The notes under the pieces were generated by a model. That model was not told where the DNA came from, searched no databases, and saw only the letters and a list, made by a program, of their open reading frames with translations. Shown here in pieces: positions 28,673-40,483 of a stretch of 64,000 nt of DNA; the stretch's first letter is position 1, and every line of letters begins with the position of its first letter. The DNA is from Pseudomonas jinjuensis (GTDB taxonomy: Bacteria > Pseudomonadota > Gammaproteobacteria > Pseudomonadales > Pseudomonadaceae): contig NZ_FNIJ01000020.1 of the NCBI RefSeq assembly GCF_900103845.1, positions 59,978-123,977 of the forward strand, in the 5' to 3' direction. The position numbers and the translations under genes are program-made.

Positions 28673-31408
28673 TCAATGCCGGGACAGCCGCGCGGCCAGC
28701 CCGCAGCGGCGGATCACCAGTTTCTCCAGTTCGGCGCCGAGGAACACCAGCAGCCCGGCGCCCAGCACCCGCGACCATTCCTCCAGGCTCAGCCCGGTGG
28801 AACCGAATATCCCCTGCATCCACGGCGCATAGGTGAAGGCCAGTTGCAGCGGTACGCAGATGGCGATCGCCAGCAGTACCCAGCGATTGCCGAGCAGCCC
28901 TTCGCGGCTGAGCACCGAGCCGAAGATCGCCCGGCTGTTGATCAGGTAGAACATCTCCGCCGCCACCACCGCGTTCACCGCCATGGTCCGCGCCGATTCG
29001 ATGCTGGTGCCGCGTTCCAGCTCCCAGACGAACAGGCCGAAGGCGCCGAGCATCATCAGGCAGGACACCATGAACACCCGCCAGACGAAGAAGCCGGACA
29101 GCAGCGGAGTGCCCGGCGGCCGCGGGCGGCGCTGCATGATGCCGGGCTCGGCCGGTTCGAAGGCGAGGGCGATGCCCAGGGTGCTGGAGGTGACCATGTT
29201 GATCCACAGCACCTGCGCCGGCGTCAGCGGCAGGGCATAGCCGAGGAACAGCGCGGTGATCACCACCAGCGTCTCGCCGCCGTTGGTCGGCAGCATGAAC
29301 AGGATGAACTTCTTCAGGTTGTCGTAGACCGCGCGGCCCTCGCGCACCGCCCTGGCGATGCTGGCGAAGTTGTCGTCGGCGAGCACCACGTCGGCCACCT
29401 CGCGCGCCGCCTCGGTGCCCTTGCAGCCCATGGCCACGCCGACCTCGGCGCGCTTCAGCGCCGGCGCGTCGTTGACGCCGTCGCCGGTCATCGCCACCAC
29501 CTCGCCGTCCTGCTGCAGGGCCTGCACCAGGCGCAGCTTGTGCTCCGGGCTGGCGCGGGCGAAGACGTCCACCTCGCGGGCCACGCGGCGCAGTTCGTTG
29601 TCGTCGATCACCGCCAGTTCGGCGCCGGTCACCGCCGGCCGGCCGACGCCGATGCCCAGCTGCGCACCGATGGCGCGGGCGGTCTCGGCGTGGTCGCCGG
29701 TGATCATCTTCACCCGGATGCCGGCCTGCTGGCATTGCTCGACGGCGGCGATGGCCTCGGTGCGCGGCGGGTCGATCAGGCCGACCAGGGCGAGCAGGGT
29801 GAAGCCCTCGGCGACGTCGGCGAAGTCCAGCTGCGCTCCGGCCGGCTCCGTACGCCGGGCGGCCAGGGCCAGCAGGCGCAGGCCGCGCGCGGCGGTGTCG
29901 GTGGCCATGCGCCGCCAGTAGTCGGGATCGAGCGGGGCGTCGCCGTCGTCCATGAGCTGCCGCGAGCACATCTCCAGGATGCGTTCCGGGGCGCCCTTGA
30001 CCAGTATCCACGGCTGGTCCGCGCCGTCCCGGTGGCTGCTGGCCATGAAACGGTGCTGGGACTCGAAGGGAATGCTGTCCAGCCGCGGCCAGGCTTCATT
30101 GCAGGCTTCCGGCGGCAGGCCGGCCTTGGCGCCGAGCACCAGCAGCGCGCCCTCGGTGGGGTCGCCTTCGATGCGCCACTGGCCGTCGTCCTCGCGCAGC
30201 AGCGCGTCGTTGCACAGCACGCCGGTGCGGATCGCCAGTTGCAGGGCGGTCTGCGCGCCCAGCTCCACCGGCTGGCCGTCGACGCTGAAGCCGCCCTCGG
30301 GGCTGTAGCCGACGCCTTCCACCTCGTACACCCGGCCGGCGCAGACCACGCGCTGCACGGTCATCTCGTTGCGGGTCAGGGTGCCGGTCTTGTCCGAGCA
30401 GATCACCGTCACCGAGCCCAGGGTTTCCACCGCCGGCAGGCGCCGGACGATGGCCTGCTGGCCGGCCATGCGCTGCACGCCGAGGGCCAGGGTCACGGTC
30501 ATGATCGCCGGCAGCCCCTCGGGGATGGCCGAGGCCACCAGCGCCACCACCATCATGAACATTTCCGCCGGCGTTTCGCCGCGCCACAGGGTGCCGAGCA
30601 GGAACACCACGAAGGCGAGGCCGAGAATGACCAGCGCCAGGGCGCGGCCGAAGCGGTCGATCTGGCGCAGCAGCGGGGTGGTCAGTTGGTGCACGCTGCG
30701 CAGCATCTGGTTGATCCGGCCCAGCTCGGTCGCGGCGCCGGTGGCCACCACCAGTCCGCTGGCCTGGCCGAACACCACCAGGGTGCCGGAGTAGGCCATG
30801 CCGTAGCGGTCGCCGAGGGGCGCGTCGAGCGGCACCGCGTCGGGGCTCTTTTCCACCGGCAGGGATTCCCCGGTGAGCGCCGCCTCGTCGACGCGCAGTT
30901 CCTTGCCGGTCAGCAGGCGCAGGTCGGCCGGCACCCGGTCGCCGGATGCCAGCAGCACCAGGTCGCCGGGCACCAGGTCGGCGGCGCCCAGCTGCTGGCG
31001 CTTGCCCTGGCGGATCACCGTGGCGCTGGAGGACAGCATGCTGCGGATGGAGTCCAGCGCCGATTCGGCCCTGCCTTCCTGGATGAAACCGATCACCGCG
31101 TTGACCAGCACGGCGCCGAGCAGCACGCCGGTGTCGATCCACTGGCCGAGCGCGGCGGTGATCAGCGCGGCGGCGAGCATCACGTAGAGCAGGATGTTGT
31201 GGAACTGCAGCAGCAGGCGCAGCAGCGGGCCGCGGCGGCGGGGCGGCGCCAGGCGGTTCTCGCCGTACTGCTCGCGGCGGCGCAGCACCTCGGCCTCGTC
31301 GAGGCCTGCGGGGCCGCTGCGCAGCTGGTCCTGCACCTGCTGCGGGGAAAGGCTGTGCCAGGGCGGAGAGGCGCTGCCGCTTGGGCGTGGGACGCGGCGC
31401 TCGGTCAT
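28673..31408 (-). CDS. Cation-translocating P-type ATPase (type II, PMR1/SERCA-like)
   Basis: This 911-residue pump has a cation ATPase N-domain, the TGES actuator (ALTGESLPVEKSP), phosphorylation motif CSDKTGTLTRNEM and hinge MTGDGVNDAPALKRAEVGVAM. The M4 ion-site motif is SAIPEGLPAIMTVTLALG. M6 reads NMVTSSTLG, where SERCA-type Ca2+ pumps have NxxTD, so one acidic Ca2+ ligand is missing and the ion may not be Ca2+. Ten transmembrane helices are expected. The ATG at 31408 has AGGAG upstream. The transported ion cannot be decided by sequence alone. Confidence 0.9.
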   Translation of the reverse strand: MTERRVPRPSGSASPPWHSLSPQQVQDQLRSGPAGLDEAEVLRRREQYGENRLAPPRRRGPLLRLLLQFHNILLYVMLAAALITAALGQWIDTGVLLGAVLVNAVIGFIQEGRAESALDSIRSMLSSSATVIRQGKRQQLGAADLVPGDLVLLASGDRVPADLRLLTGKELRVDEAALTGESLPVEKSPDAVPLDAPLGDRYGMAYSGTLVVFGQASGLVVATGAATELGRINQMLRSVHQLTTPLLRQIDRFGRALALVILGLAFVVFLLGTLWRGETPAEMFMMVVALVASAIPEGLPAIMTVTLALGVQRMAGQQAIVRRLPAVETLGSVTVICSDKTGTLTRNEMTVQRVVCAGRVYEVEGVGYSPEGGFSVDGQPVELGAQTALQLAIRTGVLCNDALLREDDGQWRIEGDPTEGALLVLGAKAGLPPEACNEAWPRLDSIPFESQHRFMASSHRDGADQPWILVKGAPERILEMCSRQLMDDGDAPLDPDYWRRMATDTAARGLRLLALAARRTEPAGAQLDFADVAEGFTLLALVGLIDPPRTEAIAAVEQCQQAGIRVKMITGDHAETARAIGAQLGIGVGRPAVTGAELAVIDDNELRRVAREVDVFARASPEHKLRLVQALQQDGEVVAMTGDGVNDAPALKRAEVGVAMGCKGTEAAREVADVVLADDNFASIARAVREGRAVYDNLKKFILFMLPTNGGETLVVITALFLGYALPLTPAQVLWINMVTSSTLGIALAFEPAEPGIMQRRPRPPGTPLLSGFFVWRVFMVSCLMMLGAFGLFVWELERGTSIESARTMAVNAVVAAEMFYLINSRAIFGSVLSREGLLGNRWVLLAIAICVPLQLAFTYAPWMQGIFGSTGLSLEEWSRVLGAGLLVFLGAELEKLVIRRCGLAARLSRH

Positions 31409-31556
31409 GGACTGCTCCTGTCGCGGTTGACCATGCTGGAAGTCAAGCATGGACCGCGCCAGGGAGAACTTGACCTGGGCCAGCCGCGGTCGAATGACGC
31501 GCGGCAATATGTTGCCGATCGTTACCGGTGCGCCGCCCGCGGCGACGGCGCCAGGC

Positions 31557-32744
31557 TCAGCGCCGCCAGTTGAGGATCAGCTGGGTCAGCAGTCCCGCGA
31601 CCAGCCCCCAGAACGCCGAGCCCACGGAAAGCAGGGTGAAGCCCGAGGCGGTGACCAGGAAGGTGACCAGCGCCGCCTCGCGCTCGCGCGGCTCGGCCAT
31701 GGCGTTGGCCAGGCCGTTGGTGATCGAGCCGAGCAGGGCGAGGGCGGCCACCGACAGCACCAGCGCCTTGGGCAGCGCGGCGAACAGCGCCGCCAGGGTG
31801 GCGCCGAAGATGCCGGCGACGCCGTAGAACAGGCCGCACCAGAGCGCCGCGGTGTAGCGCTTGTGCGGATTCTCGTGGGCCTCGGGGCCGGTGCAGATGG
31901 CCGCGCTGATCGCCGCCAGGTTGATGCCGTGGGAGCCGAACGGCGCCAGCAGCATCGAGGCGATGCCGGTCACCGAGATCAGCGGCGAGGCCGGCACCTG
32001 GTAGCCGTCGGCGCGCAGCACGGCCAGGCCGGGCATGTTCTGCGAGGCCATGGCGACGATGAACAGCGGGATGCCGATGCTGATGGTGGCGGCCAGGGAG
32101 AAGCTCGGCGTGGTCCAGACCGGTTTCGCCACTTCCAGCCGGAAGTGGCTGAAATCCAGCAGGCCGAGGAAGCCGGCCAGGCCGATGCCCAGCAGCAGCG
32201 CGACGAACACCGCGTAGCGCGGCGCCAGGCGCTTGGCCAGCAGGTAGCTGAAGAACATCGCCAGCACCAGCAGGGTCTGCTGCTCGGCGGCGCGGCAGAT
32301 CTCGATGCAGATGCGGAACAGCACGCCGGCCAGCAGCGCGGCGGCCAGCGAACCGGGGACCTGGCGCATCAGCCGGTCGAAGCTGCCGGTGATGCCGCAC
32401 AGGGCGATCAGCGCGGCGCAGACGATGAACGCGCCGATCGCCTCGGAATAGGGCACGCCGGGCAGGCTGCTGATCAGCAGGGCGGCGCCGGGCGTGGACC
32501 AGGCGATGACGATCGGCGTGCGGTAGCGCAGGGTCAGGCCGATGGTGGTCAGCGCCATGCCGATCGACAGCGCCCAGATCCACGAGGAAATCTGCCCGGC
32601 GCTCAGCCCGGCGGCCTGGCCGGCCTGGAACATCAGGATCAGCGAGCTGGTGTAGCCGGTGAGCATGGCGACGAAGCCGGCCACCACGGCGGCGGGCGAG
32701 GAGTCGGCGAGAGGGCGCAGGCGGGCGCTGGTCGGGGCGGTCAT
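31557..32744 (-). CDS. BenE family transporter (benzoate/H+ symporter type)
   Basis: This 395-residue inner-membrane protein has 11-12 helices and starts with the BenE-like VVAGFVAMLTGYTSSLILMFQAGQAAGLS and STPGAALL. BenE proteins import benzoate with protons, but many paralogues occur away from catabolic genes. It lies 10 bp downstream of the LysE-family gene and probably shares its transcript. No aromatic degradation genes are adjacent, so the substrate is open. Confidence 0.9.
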   Translation of the reverse strand: MTAPTSARLRPLADSSPAAVVAGFVAMLTGYTSSLILMFQAGQAAGLSAGQISSWIWALSIGMALTTIGLTLRYRTPIVIAWSTPGAALLISSLPGVPYSEAIGAFIVCAALIALCGITGSFDRLMRQVPGSLAAALLAGVLFRICIEICRAAEQQTLLVLAMFFSYLLAKRLAPRYAVFVALLLGIGLAGFLGLLDFSHFRLEVAKPVWTTPSFSLAATISIGIPLFIVAMASQNMPGLAVLRADGYQVPASPLISVTGIASMLLAPFGSHGINLAAISAAICTGPEAHENPHKRYTAALWCGLFYGVAGIFGATLAALFAALPKALVLSVAALALLGSITNGLANAMAEPREREAALVTFLVTASGFTLLSVGSAFWGLVAGLLTQLILNWRR

Positions 32745-32754
32745 GCGGTATCCG

Positions 32755-33363
32755 TCAGTGTGCAGAAGCGAACAGGGGGTAAAGCGAGGCGACGAGCAGC
32801 AGGGCCATGCCGACATTGAAGACCCTGAGCCGGGCCGGTTCTTCCAGCCAGTGGCGCAGCAGGCTGCCGGCGATCGTCCAGACGCCGACGCTGGGGAAGT
32901 TGACCACGGCGAACAGCACGGCGATCAGCAGCACGTTGCCGATGAAGTCCTGCTGCGGCGTGTAGGTGGTGATGGCGCCGATCGCCATGATCCAGGCCTT
33001 GGGGTTGACCCACTGGAAGGCGGCGGCCTGCAGGAAGCTGAACGGCTTGCTGCCGCTCGTCGCCGAAGCGGTCTGCGGCGCGCCGGCGTTGGCGATCTTC
33101 CAGGCCAGGTACAGCAGGTAGGCGCCACCGAGGTAGCGCAGCACCGTGTAGGTGATCGGGAACAGTTCGAACAGGCGGTTCAGCCCCAGGCCCACCGCGA
33201 CCACCAGCGCCAGGAATCCGATGCTGATGCCGAGCATGTGCGGCAGCGTGCGGCGCACGCCGAAGTTCACCCCGGAGGCGAGCAGCATCATGTTGTTGGG
33301 GCCCGGTGTGATCGAGGTGACGAAGGCGAACATCAGGAAGGCGGCGAGGAGTTCGATGGGCAT
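32755..33363 (-). CDS. LysE family translocator
   Basis: This 202-residue membrane exporter has six helices and the family signature FVTSITPGPNNMMLLASGVNFG plus FQWVNPKAWIMAIGAITTY. LysE/RhtB proteins export amino acids or related metabolites. It is the first gene of a two-gene unit with the BenE-type transporter. Divergent from rluB across a 224-bp gap. Confidence 0.92.
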   Translation of the reverse strand: MPIELLAAFLMFAFVTSITPGPNNMMLLASGVNFGVRRTLPHMLGISIGFLALVVAVGLGLNRLFELFPITYTVLRYLGGAYLLYLAWKIANAGAPQTASATSGSKPFSFLQAAAFQWVNPKAWIMAIGAITTYTPQQDFIGNVLLIAVLFAVVNFPSVGVWTIAGSLLRHWLEEPARLRVFNVGMALLLVASLYPLFASAH

Positions 33364-33587
33364 GGCGGCGATTTCGGCTTTTTTCGCAGGCTAATCGCTG
33401 CGGCGCGGGTTGTCCCGTAACAGCCGGGCGTGGAACGGGCCGTACAGTGGCTGCTTCGTCGGCCGGAAACATCCGGCTTGAAGCAATTCGACTAGGCTTT
33501 CCCGATCACAAGCGGTGCGTAGTCCCGCGCAAGCGCGTATGATGCGCGCCCTTTCTTTCGTTGCATGACACACCGGGAGGTGCCCAG

Positions 33588-35039
33588 ATGACCGACACGC
33601 ACGAAAACCAAGAACATTCCCCAGCCCCCGCCGGCGAGAAACTGCAGAAGGTTCTCGCGCGCCTTGGCGTGGGCTCGCGCCGCGACGTGGAAGCCTGGAT
33701 CGAGGAAGGCCGGGTCAAGGTCAACGGCGCCGTCGCCAGCCTCGGCCAGCGCGTCGACAGCCATGACGCCATCGCCGTCGACGACCACCTGATCCGCCGC
33801 GACGCCGGCGAGGAAAGCGTGCGCCGCGTGCTGATCTACAACAAGCCGGAAGGCGAGGTCTGCACCCGCGACGATCCGGAAGGCCGCCCGACCGTGTTCG
33901 ACCGCCTGCCGCGCCTGCGCACCGGCCGCTGGATCAACATCGGCCGCCTGGACATCAACACCACCGGCCTGCTGCTGTTCACCACTGACGGCGAACTGGC
34001 CAACCGCCTGATGCACCCGTCCTACGAGATGGACCGCGAATACGCCGTGCGTGTGCGCGGCGAGGTCGACGAGGACATGATCGAGCGCCTGAAGAACGGC
34101 GTGATGCTGGAAGACGGCCCGGCCAAGTTCAGCGACATCCAGCAGGCGCCGGGCGGCGAAGGTTTCAACCACTGGTACCACGTGGTGGTGATGGAAGGCC
34201 GCAACCGCGAAGTGCGCCGCCTGTGGGAATCCCAGGGCGTGGTGGTGAGCCGCCTGAAGCGCGTGCGTTTCGGCCCGGTGTTCCTCACTTCCGAGCTGAC
34301 CATGGGCCGCTGGCGCGAGATGGAGCAGCGCGAAATCGACATCCTCAGCGAGGAAGTCGGCCTGAAGCCGGTGGCACTGCCGAGCATGTCCACCAAGGCC
34401 AAGGAAAAGCTGGAGCGCCAGCAGCGCAAGCTGTCCAAGCCGCTGGCCCGTAGCGAGCGTCCGGATGCCGGCCGTGGTTCCCGCGCCCGCAAGGAGGCCG
34501 CCGAGGGCGAGCGTCCGCGTCGTGCTCCGCGTCCGGGTGCCACCAGCGAGCGTCCGGCCCGCGCGCCGCGTGGCGAGGCGGTGGAAGGGCGCGCTCCGCG
34601 TCGTTCCCGCGACGAGGCGGGTGACAGCCGTGCGCCGCGTCGTTCCCGTGACGAGGCGGGTGACAGCCGGGCTCCGCGTCATCCGCGTGGCGAGGCCGGT
34701 GAAAAACGTGCTCCGCGCTATCCGCGTGACGAGGCAGGCGAGAAGCGTGCTCCGCGTTCCCCGCGTGGCGAAGCCGGCGAAAGCCGCGCGCCGCGCGCTC
34801 CGCGCCAGGATTCCCGGCACGAAGGCAGTGGCCGTCCGGCCCGCGCGCCGCGTCCGGCCGAGCGCAAGCAGGGTGCCCCGCTGGCGGAGCGTCCGAGCGA
34901 CGTCAACCGCAAGCGCCCGGCCAAGCCCCACGCCGAGCACGGCGAACGCCCGGCCCCGGCCAAGCCGCCGCGCAAGCCGATCGCCAAGCGCCGCCCGCAA
35001 CCGGCAGGCGAGGGCAGCCGCCCGGGGTTCCGCCGCTAA
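33588..35039 (+). CDS. rluB: 23S rRNA pseudouridine(2605) synthase RluB with repeat-rich tail
   Basis: This 483-residue protein has an S4 RNA-binding domain (about 16-70), then the pseudouridine synthase domain with catalytic Asp in [14 protein letters not shown] and the RsuA-family motifs [10 protein letters not shown] and [10 protein letters not shown]. It isomerises U2605 of 23S rRNA. Residues about 285-483 form a disordered, Arg/Pro/Ala-rich tail with five tandem 13-residue repeats (34593-34787). E. coli RluB lacks most of this. The ATG at 33588 has GGGAGG upstream, and a TATGAT -10-like box lies at 33538-33543. Confidence 0.95.
   Translation: MTDTHENQEHSPAPAGEKLQKVLARLGVGSRRDVEAWIEEGRVKVNGAVASLGQRVDSHDAIAVDDHLIRRDAGEESVRRVLIYNKPEGEVCTRDDPEGRPTVFDRLPRLRTGRWINIGRLDINTTGLLLFTTDGELANRLMHPSYEMDREYAVRVRGEVDEDMIERLKNGVMLEDGPAKFSDIQQAPGGEGFNHWYHVVVMEGRNREVRRLWESQGVVVSRLKRVRFGPVFLTSELTMGRWREMEQREIDILSEEVGLKPVALPSMSTKAKEKLERQQRKLSKPLARSERPDAGRGSRARKEAAEGERPRRAPRPGATSERPARAPRGEAVEGRAPRRSRDEAGDSRAPRRSRDEAGDSRAPRHPRGEAGEKRAPRYPRDEAGEKRAPRSPRGEAGESRAPRAPRQDSRHEGSGRPARAPRPAERKQGAPLAERPSDVNRKRPAKPHAEHGERPAPAKPPRKPIAKRRPQPAGEGSRPGFRR
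34593..34787 (+). repeat. Five tandem 39-bp repeats in the rluB tail
   Basis: Units at 34593-34631, 34632-34670, 34671-34709, 34710-34748 and 34749-34787 each encode 13 residues of the type APR-x-x-R-(D/G)-EAG-(D/E)-(S/K)-R. The first two differ at few bases; later ones diverge, indicating stepwise duplication. A partial unit precedes the first. The array is in frame, so slippage would change tail length without frameshift. Confidence 0.85.
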
Positions 35040-35050
35040 CCTCGCTCCAA

Positions 35051-35078
35051 TCGTTCCCATGCTCCCGCGTGGGAACGC
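35051..35078. repeat. REP palindrome after rluB
   Basis: The element is TCGTTCCCATGCTCCCGCGT followed by GGGAACGC. It belongs to the same family as 19390 and 26380. Confidence 0.6.
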
Positions 35079-35127
35079 ACCCCAGGACGCTCCCGCGTCC
35101 GGCTTACGGTAACGGTCAGTTCCACCT

Positions 35128-35158
35128 TCGCCCGCCGCAATGGCGGGCGACATTTCTT
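35128..35158 (+). terminator. Probable rluB terminator
   Basis: Perfect 9-bp arms TCGCCCGCC (35128-35136) and GGCGGGCGA (35142-35150) enclose a 5-nt loop and are followed by CATTTCTT. It lies 90 bp after the rluB stop. Confidence 0.45.
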
Positions 35159-35305
35159 CGCTGGCAAGCTGGCTACGGCATGCGCCGTGTTCGCGTGGGT
35201 TCGCCGCAAATATCGCGGAAATACCCGGAAATATCCCCTGCAAGCCCCGTGGAATGGCACTTTGGCCAACTCTGATGGCATCTCTCCGGATGTGAAGAAA
35301 GTACT

Positions 35306-35334
35306 TTGCTCCCGCAACTTTTGATTTATATACT
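35306..35334 (+). promoter_or_regulatory. Promoter of the cold-shock gene
   Basis: A -35 TTGCTC (35306-35311), a 17-bp spacer and -10 TATACT (35329-35334) lie in an AT-rich patch. Transcription would begin near 35341 and give a leader of about 140 nt before the ATG at 35482. Such long leaders are typical of cspA-type mRNAs, whose structure changes with temperature. Apart from a REP palindrome and the rluB hairpin, the 442-bp gap 35040-35481 holds no gene. Confidence 0.55.
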
Positions 35335-35481
35335 CCAGAGCGCGGTCGCCTTAAGGGCGTTATTCGAAATCCGCTCCGGCAATACTTCGGGTGGACGACG
35401 AAGAGCGATTCCTGGTGCTCCGTCGAAGTCCTCATTTCGGGGGCCACCCAAAAATAAAATTGCAAGCTGGAGAGTGTGGTA

Positions 35482-35691
35482 ATGGCTGATCGTGAGATCG
35501 GAACCGTCAAATGGTTCAATGACGCCAAGGGCTATGGATTCATTCAACGTGACAGCGGTCCGGACGTTTTCGTCCACTACCGCGCCATCCGTGGCGAGGG
35601 TCACCGCTCCCTGGTCGAAGGCCAGAAAGTGGAGTTCTCGGTGATCCAGGGTCAGAAAGGCCTGCAGGCGGAAGACGTCGCCAAGGTCTGA
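35482..35691 (+). CDS. Cold-shock domain protein, CspA family
   Basis: This 69-residue OB-fold nucleic-acid chaperone has RNP1 KGYGFI and RNP2 VFVHY, preceded by GTVKWFND. It should bind single-stranded RNA/DNA and keep mRNA unfolded in the cold or in stationary phase. The ATG at 35482 follows GGAGAG at 35469-35474; a GTG two codons upstream is less likely. It is flanked by a long leader and a strong terminator, so it is monocistronic. Confidence 0.95.
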   Translation: MADREIGTVKWFNDAKGYGFIQRDSGPDVFVHYRAIRGEGHRSLVEGQKVEFSVIQGQKGLQAEDVAKV

Positions 35692-35703
35692 GCCCCCGAA
35701 AAC

Positions 35704-35737
35704 AAAGGCCCGTCGAATGACGGGCCTTTGTTTTTTC
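35704..35737 (+). terminator. Intrinsic terminator of the cold-shock gene
   Basis: Perfect 11-bp arms AAAGGCCCGTC (35704-35714) and GACGGGCCTTT (35719-35729) are followed by GTTTTTTC. Confidence 0.9.
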
Positions 35738-35762
35738 AGCATCCGGCAAGCGCCGCGCTTTT

Positions 35763-35785
35763 GTAGGAGCGAGCTTGCTCGCGAA
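35763..35785. repeat. REP element (GAGCGAGCTTGCTCGCGAA type)
   Basis: The element reads GTAGGAGCGAGCTTGCTCGC then GAA. The same type occurs at 47889, inverted at 59678, and truncated at 63555. Confidence 0.65.
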
Positions 35786-35825
35786 CCTTCTCTTCGCCGG
35801 CAAGGTAGGAGTGGATTGATGGGCC

Positions 35826-36209
35826 TCAGCCCGTCCGCCAGGTGATTTCCTCGACACCTTCCGCGCTCACCTTCAGCCAGCGGTCGGCATCATCCTCGCC
35901 CTGATCCTCGCTCCAGCCACCCGGGGCGCAGCGTACTTCCACGCCCAGCGCGGCGCAGGCGGCGCGGGCGCAGGAAAGGTCGTCGTCCCAGGGCGTCACG
36001 GAGCTGTCGATGAACAGGCTGTGCCACTTGCCCACCGCCTTCGGCAGCCAGGTCAGCGGAATCACGCCATTCGGGCTGTCCGCCTCGCACTTGAAGGTTT
36101 CGCCCTGCGCGCGCCATTCGGAGCAGGGGCCCAGCGCTTCGGCCAGCCAGGCGGAAACGGCGGCCTGGTCGGCGTCCTTCAGGTAGATCTCGATATCCGG
36201 TTGGCGCAT
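35826..36209 (-). CDS. Conserved hypothetical protein, 127 aa
   Basis: I do not recognise a family. The protein is acidic and soluble, with no signal peptide or membrane segment. It has four Cys, several Trp (EWRAQ, LTWLP, GKWHSLF, PWDDDL, GGWSED) and a C-terminal EEITWRTG. The pattern suggests a small alpha/beta domain. The ATG at 36209 has GAAGAGG upstream. It follows rlmA by 15 bp on the same strand and is probably co-transcribed with dapE-rlmA. Confidence 0.75.
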   Translation of the reverse strand: MRQPDIEIYLKDADQAAVSAWLAEALGPCSEWRAQGETFKCEADSPNGVIPLTWLPKAVGKWHSLFIDSSVTPWDDDLSCARAACAALGVEVRCAPGGWSEDQGEDDADRWLKVSAEGVEEITWRTG

Positions 36210-36224
36210 CGGGGCCTCTTCAGA

Positions 36225-37028
36225 TTATTTGCGTGCCAGCCAATCGTAGCGCACCGCCACGGTGACCTCGAAAGGCTCGGCGAGGATTCGTTCGCGCCGC
36301 TGCGGGTTGACCCGCCAGCCGTGCGGGGTCATCGCCAGCAGGTTTTCCCGGGCTTCGCGGGTGTCCAGCGGCAGGCGATAGCTCAGGGTTTCGGTATGCG
36401 CCAGGGACAGCTCGGCGGGCAGGTCGGCGAGGTGCTTGTCGTCGACGTAGTCGCGCACTTCGTCGTACAGGCGCTGGCGCAGTTCGAGCAGGTGCTCGCT
36501 GGCCGGGCCCAGGCGCAGCACGCCGCCGCCCGGTTCCAGCAGGCGCACGGCCTCGTTCCAGTCGATCGGGCTGAACACGCTGGCGAGCAACTGGCAGGAG
36601 GCGTCGGCCAGCGGCACCCGGGCCATGCTGGCGACCATCCAGGTCAGCTCTGGCGCGCGGCGGCAGGCGCGTTTGACCGCCTCGCGGGAGATGTCCAGCG
36701 CGTAGCCGTCGCTGCCGGGCAGGGCCTCGGCCAGTTGCGCGCTGTAGTAGCCCTCGCCGCAGCCGATATCCAGCCAGCGCGCCGGCGCGCGTTCGGCGGC
36801 CAGTCCGGCCAGGCGCCGGGCCAGCGGGACGTAGTGGCCGGCGCCGAGGAAGTCGCGTCGCGCCTCGACCATGGCGGCGTTGTCGCCCGGGTCGCGGCTC
36901 TTCTTGTGCTGCACCGGCAGCAGGTTCAGGTAGCCCTGGCGCGCGCGGTCGAAGCGGTGGCCGGCAGGGCAGGCCACGCCGTTGTCGACGTTGGCCAGCG
37001 GCGCCTGGCAGATCGGGCAGGTGAGCAT
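36225..37028 (-). CDS. rlmA: 23S rRNA (guanine(745)-N1)-methyltransferase RlmA
   Basis: This 267-residue SAM-dependent methyltransferase has an N-terminal zinc finger (LTCPICQAPL ... CPAGHRFD), then GYLNLLPVQHKKS and SAM motif I LDIGCGEGYY. It methylates G745 in helix 35 of 23S rRNA. The start overlaps the dapE stop by one base (TGATG), so the two are translationally coupled. Length and motifs are normal. Confidence 0.93.
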   Translation of the reverse strand: MLTCPICQAPLANVDNGVACPAGHRFDRARQGYLNLLPVQHKKSRDPGDNAAMVEARRDFLGAGHYVPLARRLAGLAAERAPARWLDIGCGEGYYSAQLAEALPGSDGYALDISREAVKRACRRAPELTWMVASMARVPLADASCQLLASVFSPIDWNEAVRLLEPGGGVLRLGPASEHLLELRQRLYDEVRDYVDDKHLADLPAELSLAHTETLSYRLPLDTREARENLLAMTPHGWRVNPQRRERILAEPFEVTVAVRYDWLARK

Positions 37029-38176
37029 CAGGCGAGCAGCCGGACCAGGGTCTGGTAGTAGATCTCGGTGAGCAGATCGAGATCGCTGGCCAGCACCCGC
37101 TCGTTGACCTGGTGGATGGTGGCGTTGACCGGGCCGAGTTCCACCACCTGGGTACCCATGGTGGCGATGAAGCGCCCGTCCGAGGTGCCGCCGGAGGTGG
37201 AAGGCGTGGTGTCGCGGCCGGTCACCGCCTTGATGCTGGCGGAAACCGCGCCCAGCAGTTCGCCCGGCTGGGTGAGGAACGGCAGGCCGGACAGCGCCCA
37301 GTCGATGTGCCAGTCCAGCCCGTGCCTGTCGAGGATCGCCGCGACGCGCTGCTGCAGGCCTTCGACGGTGGATTCGGTGGAGAAACGGAAGTTGAAGATC
37401 ACCAGCAGTTCGCCGGGGATGACGTTGGTCGCGCCGGTGCCGCCGTTGATGTTGGAAATCTGGAAGCTGGTCGGCGGGAAGAATTCGTTGCCGTCGTCCC
37501 AGTGCTCGGCGGCCAGTTCGGCCAGTGCCGGGGCGGCGAGGTGGATCGGGTTCTTCGCCAGGTGCGGGTAGGCCACGTGGCCCTGCACGCCGCGCACGCT
37601 GAGTTTCGCGCCGAGGGAGCCGCGGCGGCCGTTCTTCACCACGTCGCCGACCAGGCTGGTGCTCGACGGCTCGCCGACGATGCACCAGTCCAGGCGCTCG
37701 CCGCGCGCGGCCAGGCGTTCGACCACGGCCCTGGTGCCGTGCTGCGCCGGGCCTTCCTCGTCGCTGGTGATCAGGTAGGCGATGCTGCCCTTGTGGTCCG
37801 GGTGGTCGGCGACGAAGCGCTCGGTGGCGATGATCATCGACGCCAGGCTGCCCTTCATGTCCGCCGCGCCGCGCCCGCAGAGCATGCCGTCGGCATCGAT
37901 CAGCGCCTCGAACGGCTCGTGCTGCCAGGCCTGTACCGGGCCGGTGGGCACCACGTCGGTATGCCCGGCGAAGCACAGCACCGGGCCGTTGCCGCCGTCG
38001 CGGCCGGCACGCCGGGCCCAGAAGTTGTCCACTTCCTCGATGCGCATCGGTTCCAGATCGAAGCCGCAGGCGGCCAGGCGCTGCATCATCAGCTGCTGGC
38101 AGTCGGCATCGACCGGAGTGACGGAGGGGCGGCGGATCAGGTCGCAGGCAAGGGCCAGCGTCGGCGACAGGGACAT
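37028..38176 (-). CDS. dapE: Succinyl-diaminopimelate desuccinylase DapE
   Basis: This 382-residue M20 metallohydrolase releases succinate from N-succinyl-L,L-diaminopimelate in lysine and peptidoglycan precursor synthesis. Metal ligands appear in [22 protein letters not shown] and SDEEGPA. The dimerisation domain has [16 protein letters not shown], and the C-terminus has SGGTSDGRF. The ATG at 38176 has AGGAAG upstream; the 13-residue upstream extension is not conserved. Essential in many bacteria. Confidence 0.96.
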   Translation of the reverse strand: MSLSPTLALACDLIRRPSVTPVDADCQQLMMQRLAACGFDLEPMRIEEVDNFWARRAGRDGGNGPVLCFAGHTDVVPTGPVQAWQHEPFEALIDADGMLCGRGAADMKGSLASMIIATERFVADHPDHKGSIAYLITSDEEGPAQHGTRAVVERLAARGERLDWCIVGEPSSTSLVGDVVKNGRRGSLGAKLSVRGVQGHVAYPHLAKNPIHLAAPALAELAAEHWDDGNEFFPPTSFQISNINGGTGATNVIPGELLVIFNFRFSTESTVEGLQQRVAAILDRHGLDWHIDWALSGLPFLTQPGELLGAVSASIKAVTGRDTTPSTSGGTSDGRFIATMGTQVVELGPVNATIHQVNERVLASDLDLLTEIYYQTLVRLLA

Positions 38177-38236
38177 CGGGAAGCTTCCTGGGGATGGAAC
38201 GGAAAAGGCGCTCATCTTAAAGCAAAAACGCCGGCA

Positions 38237-40468
<2,232 letters not shown>

Positions 40469-40483
40469 GGCGCCGCTGCCGCG

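Noticed and set aside
28676..31573. 965-codon frame on the + strand opposite the P-type ATPase
   Set aside because: Antisense shadow of a complete P-type ATPase.
34593..34787. Regular repeats as a possible CRISPR array
   Set aside because: The units are directly adjacent without spacers, keep the reading frame of rluB and encode a protein repeat.
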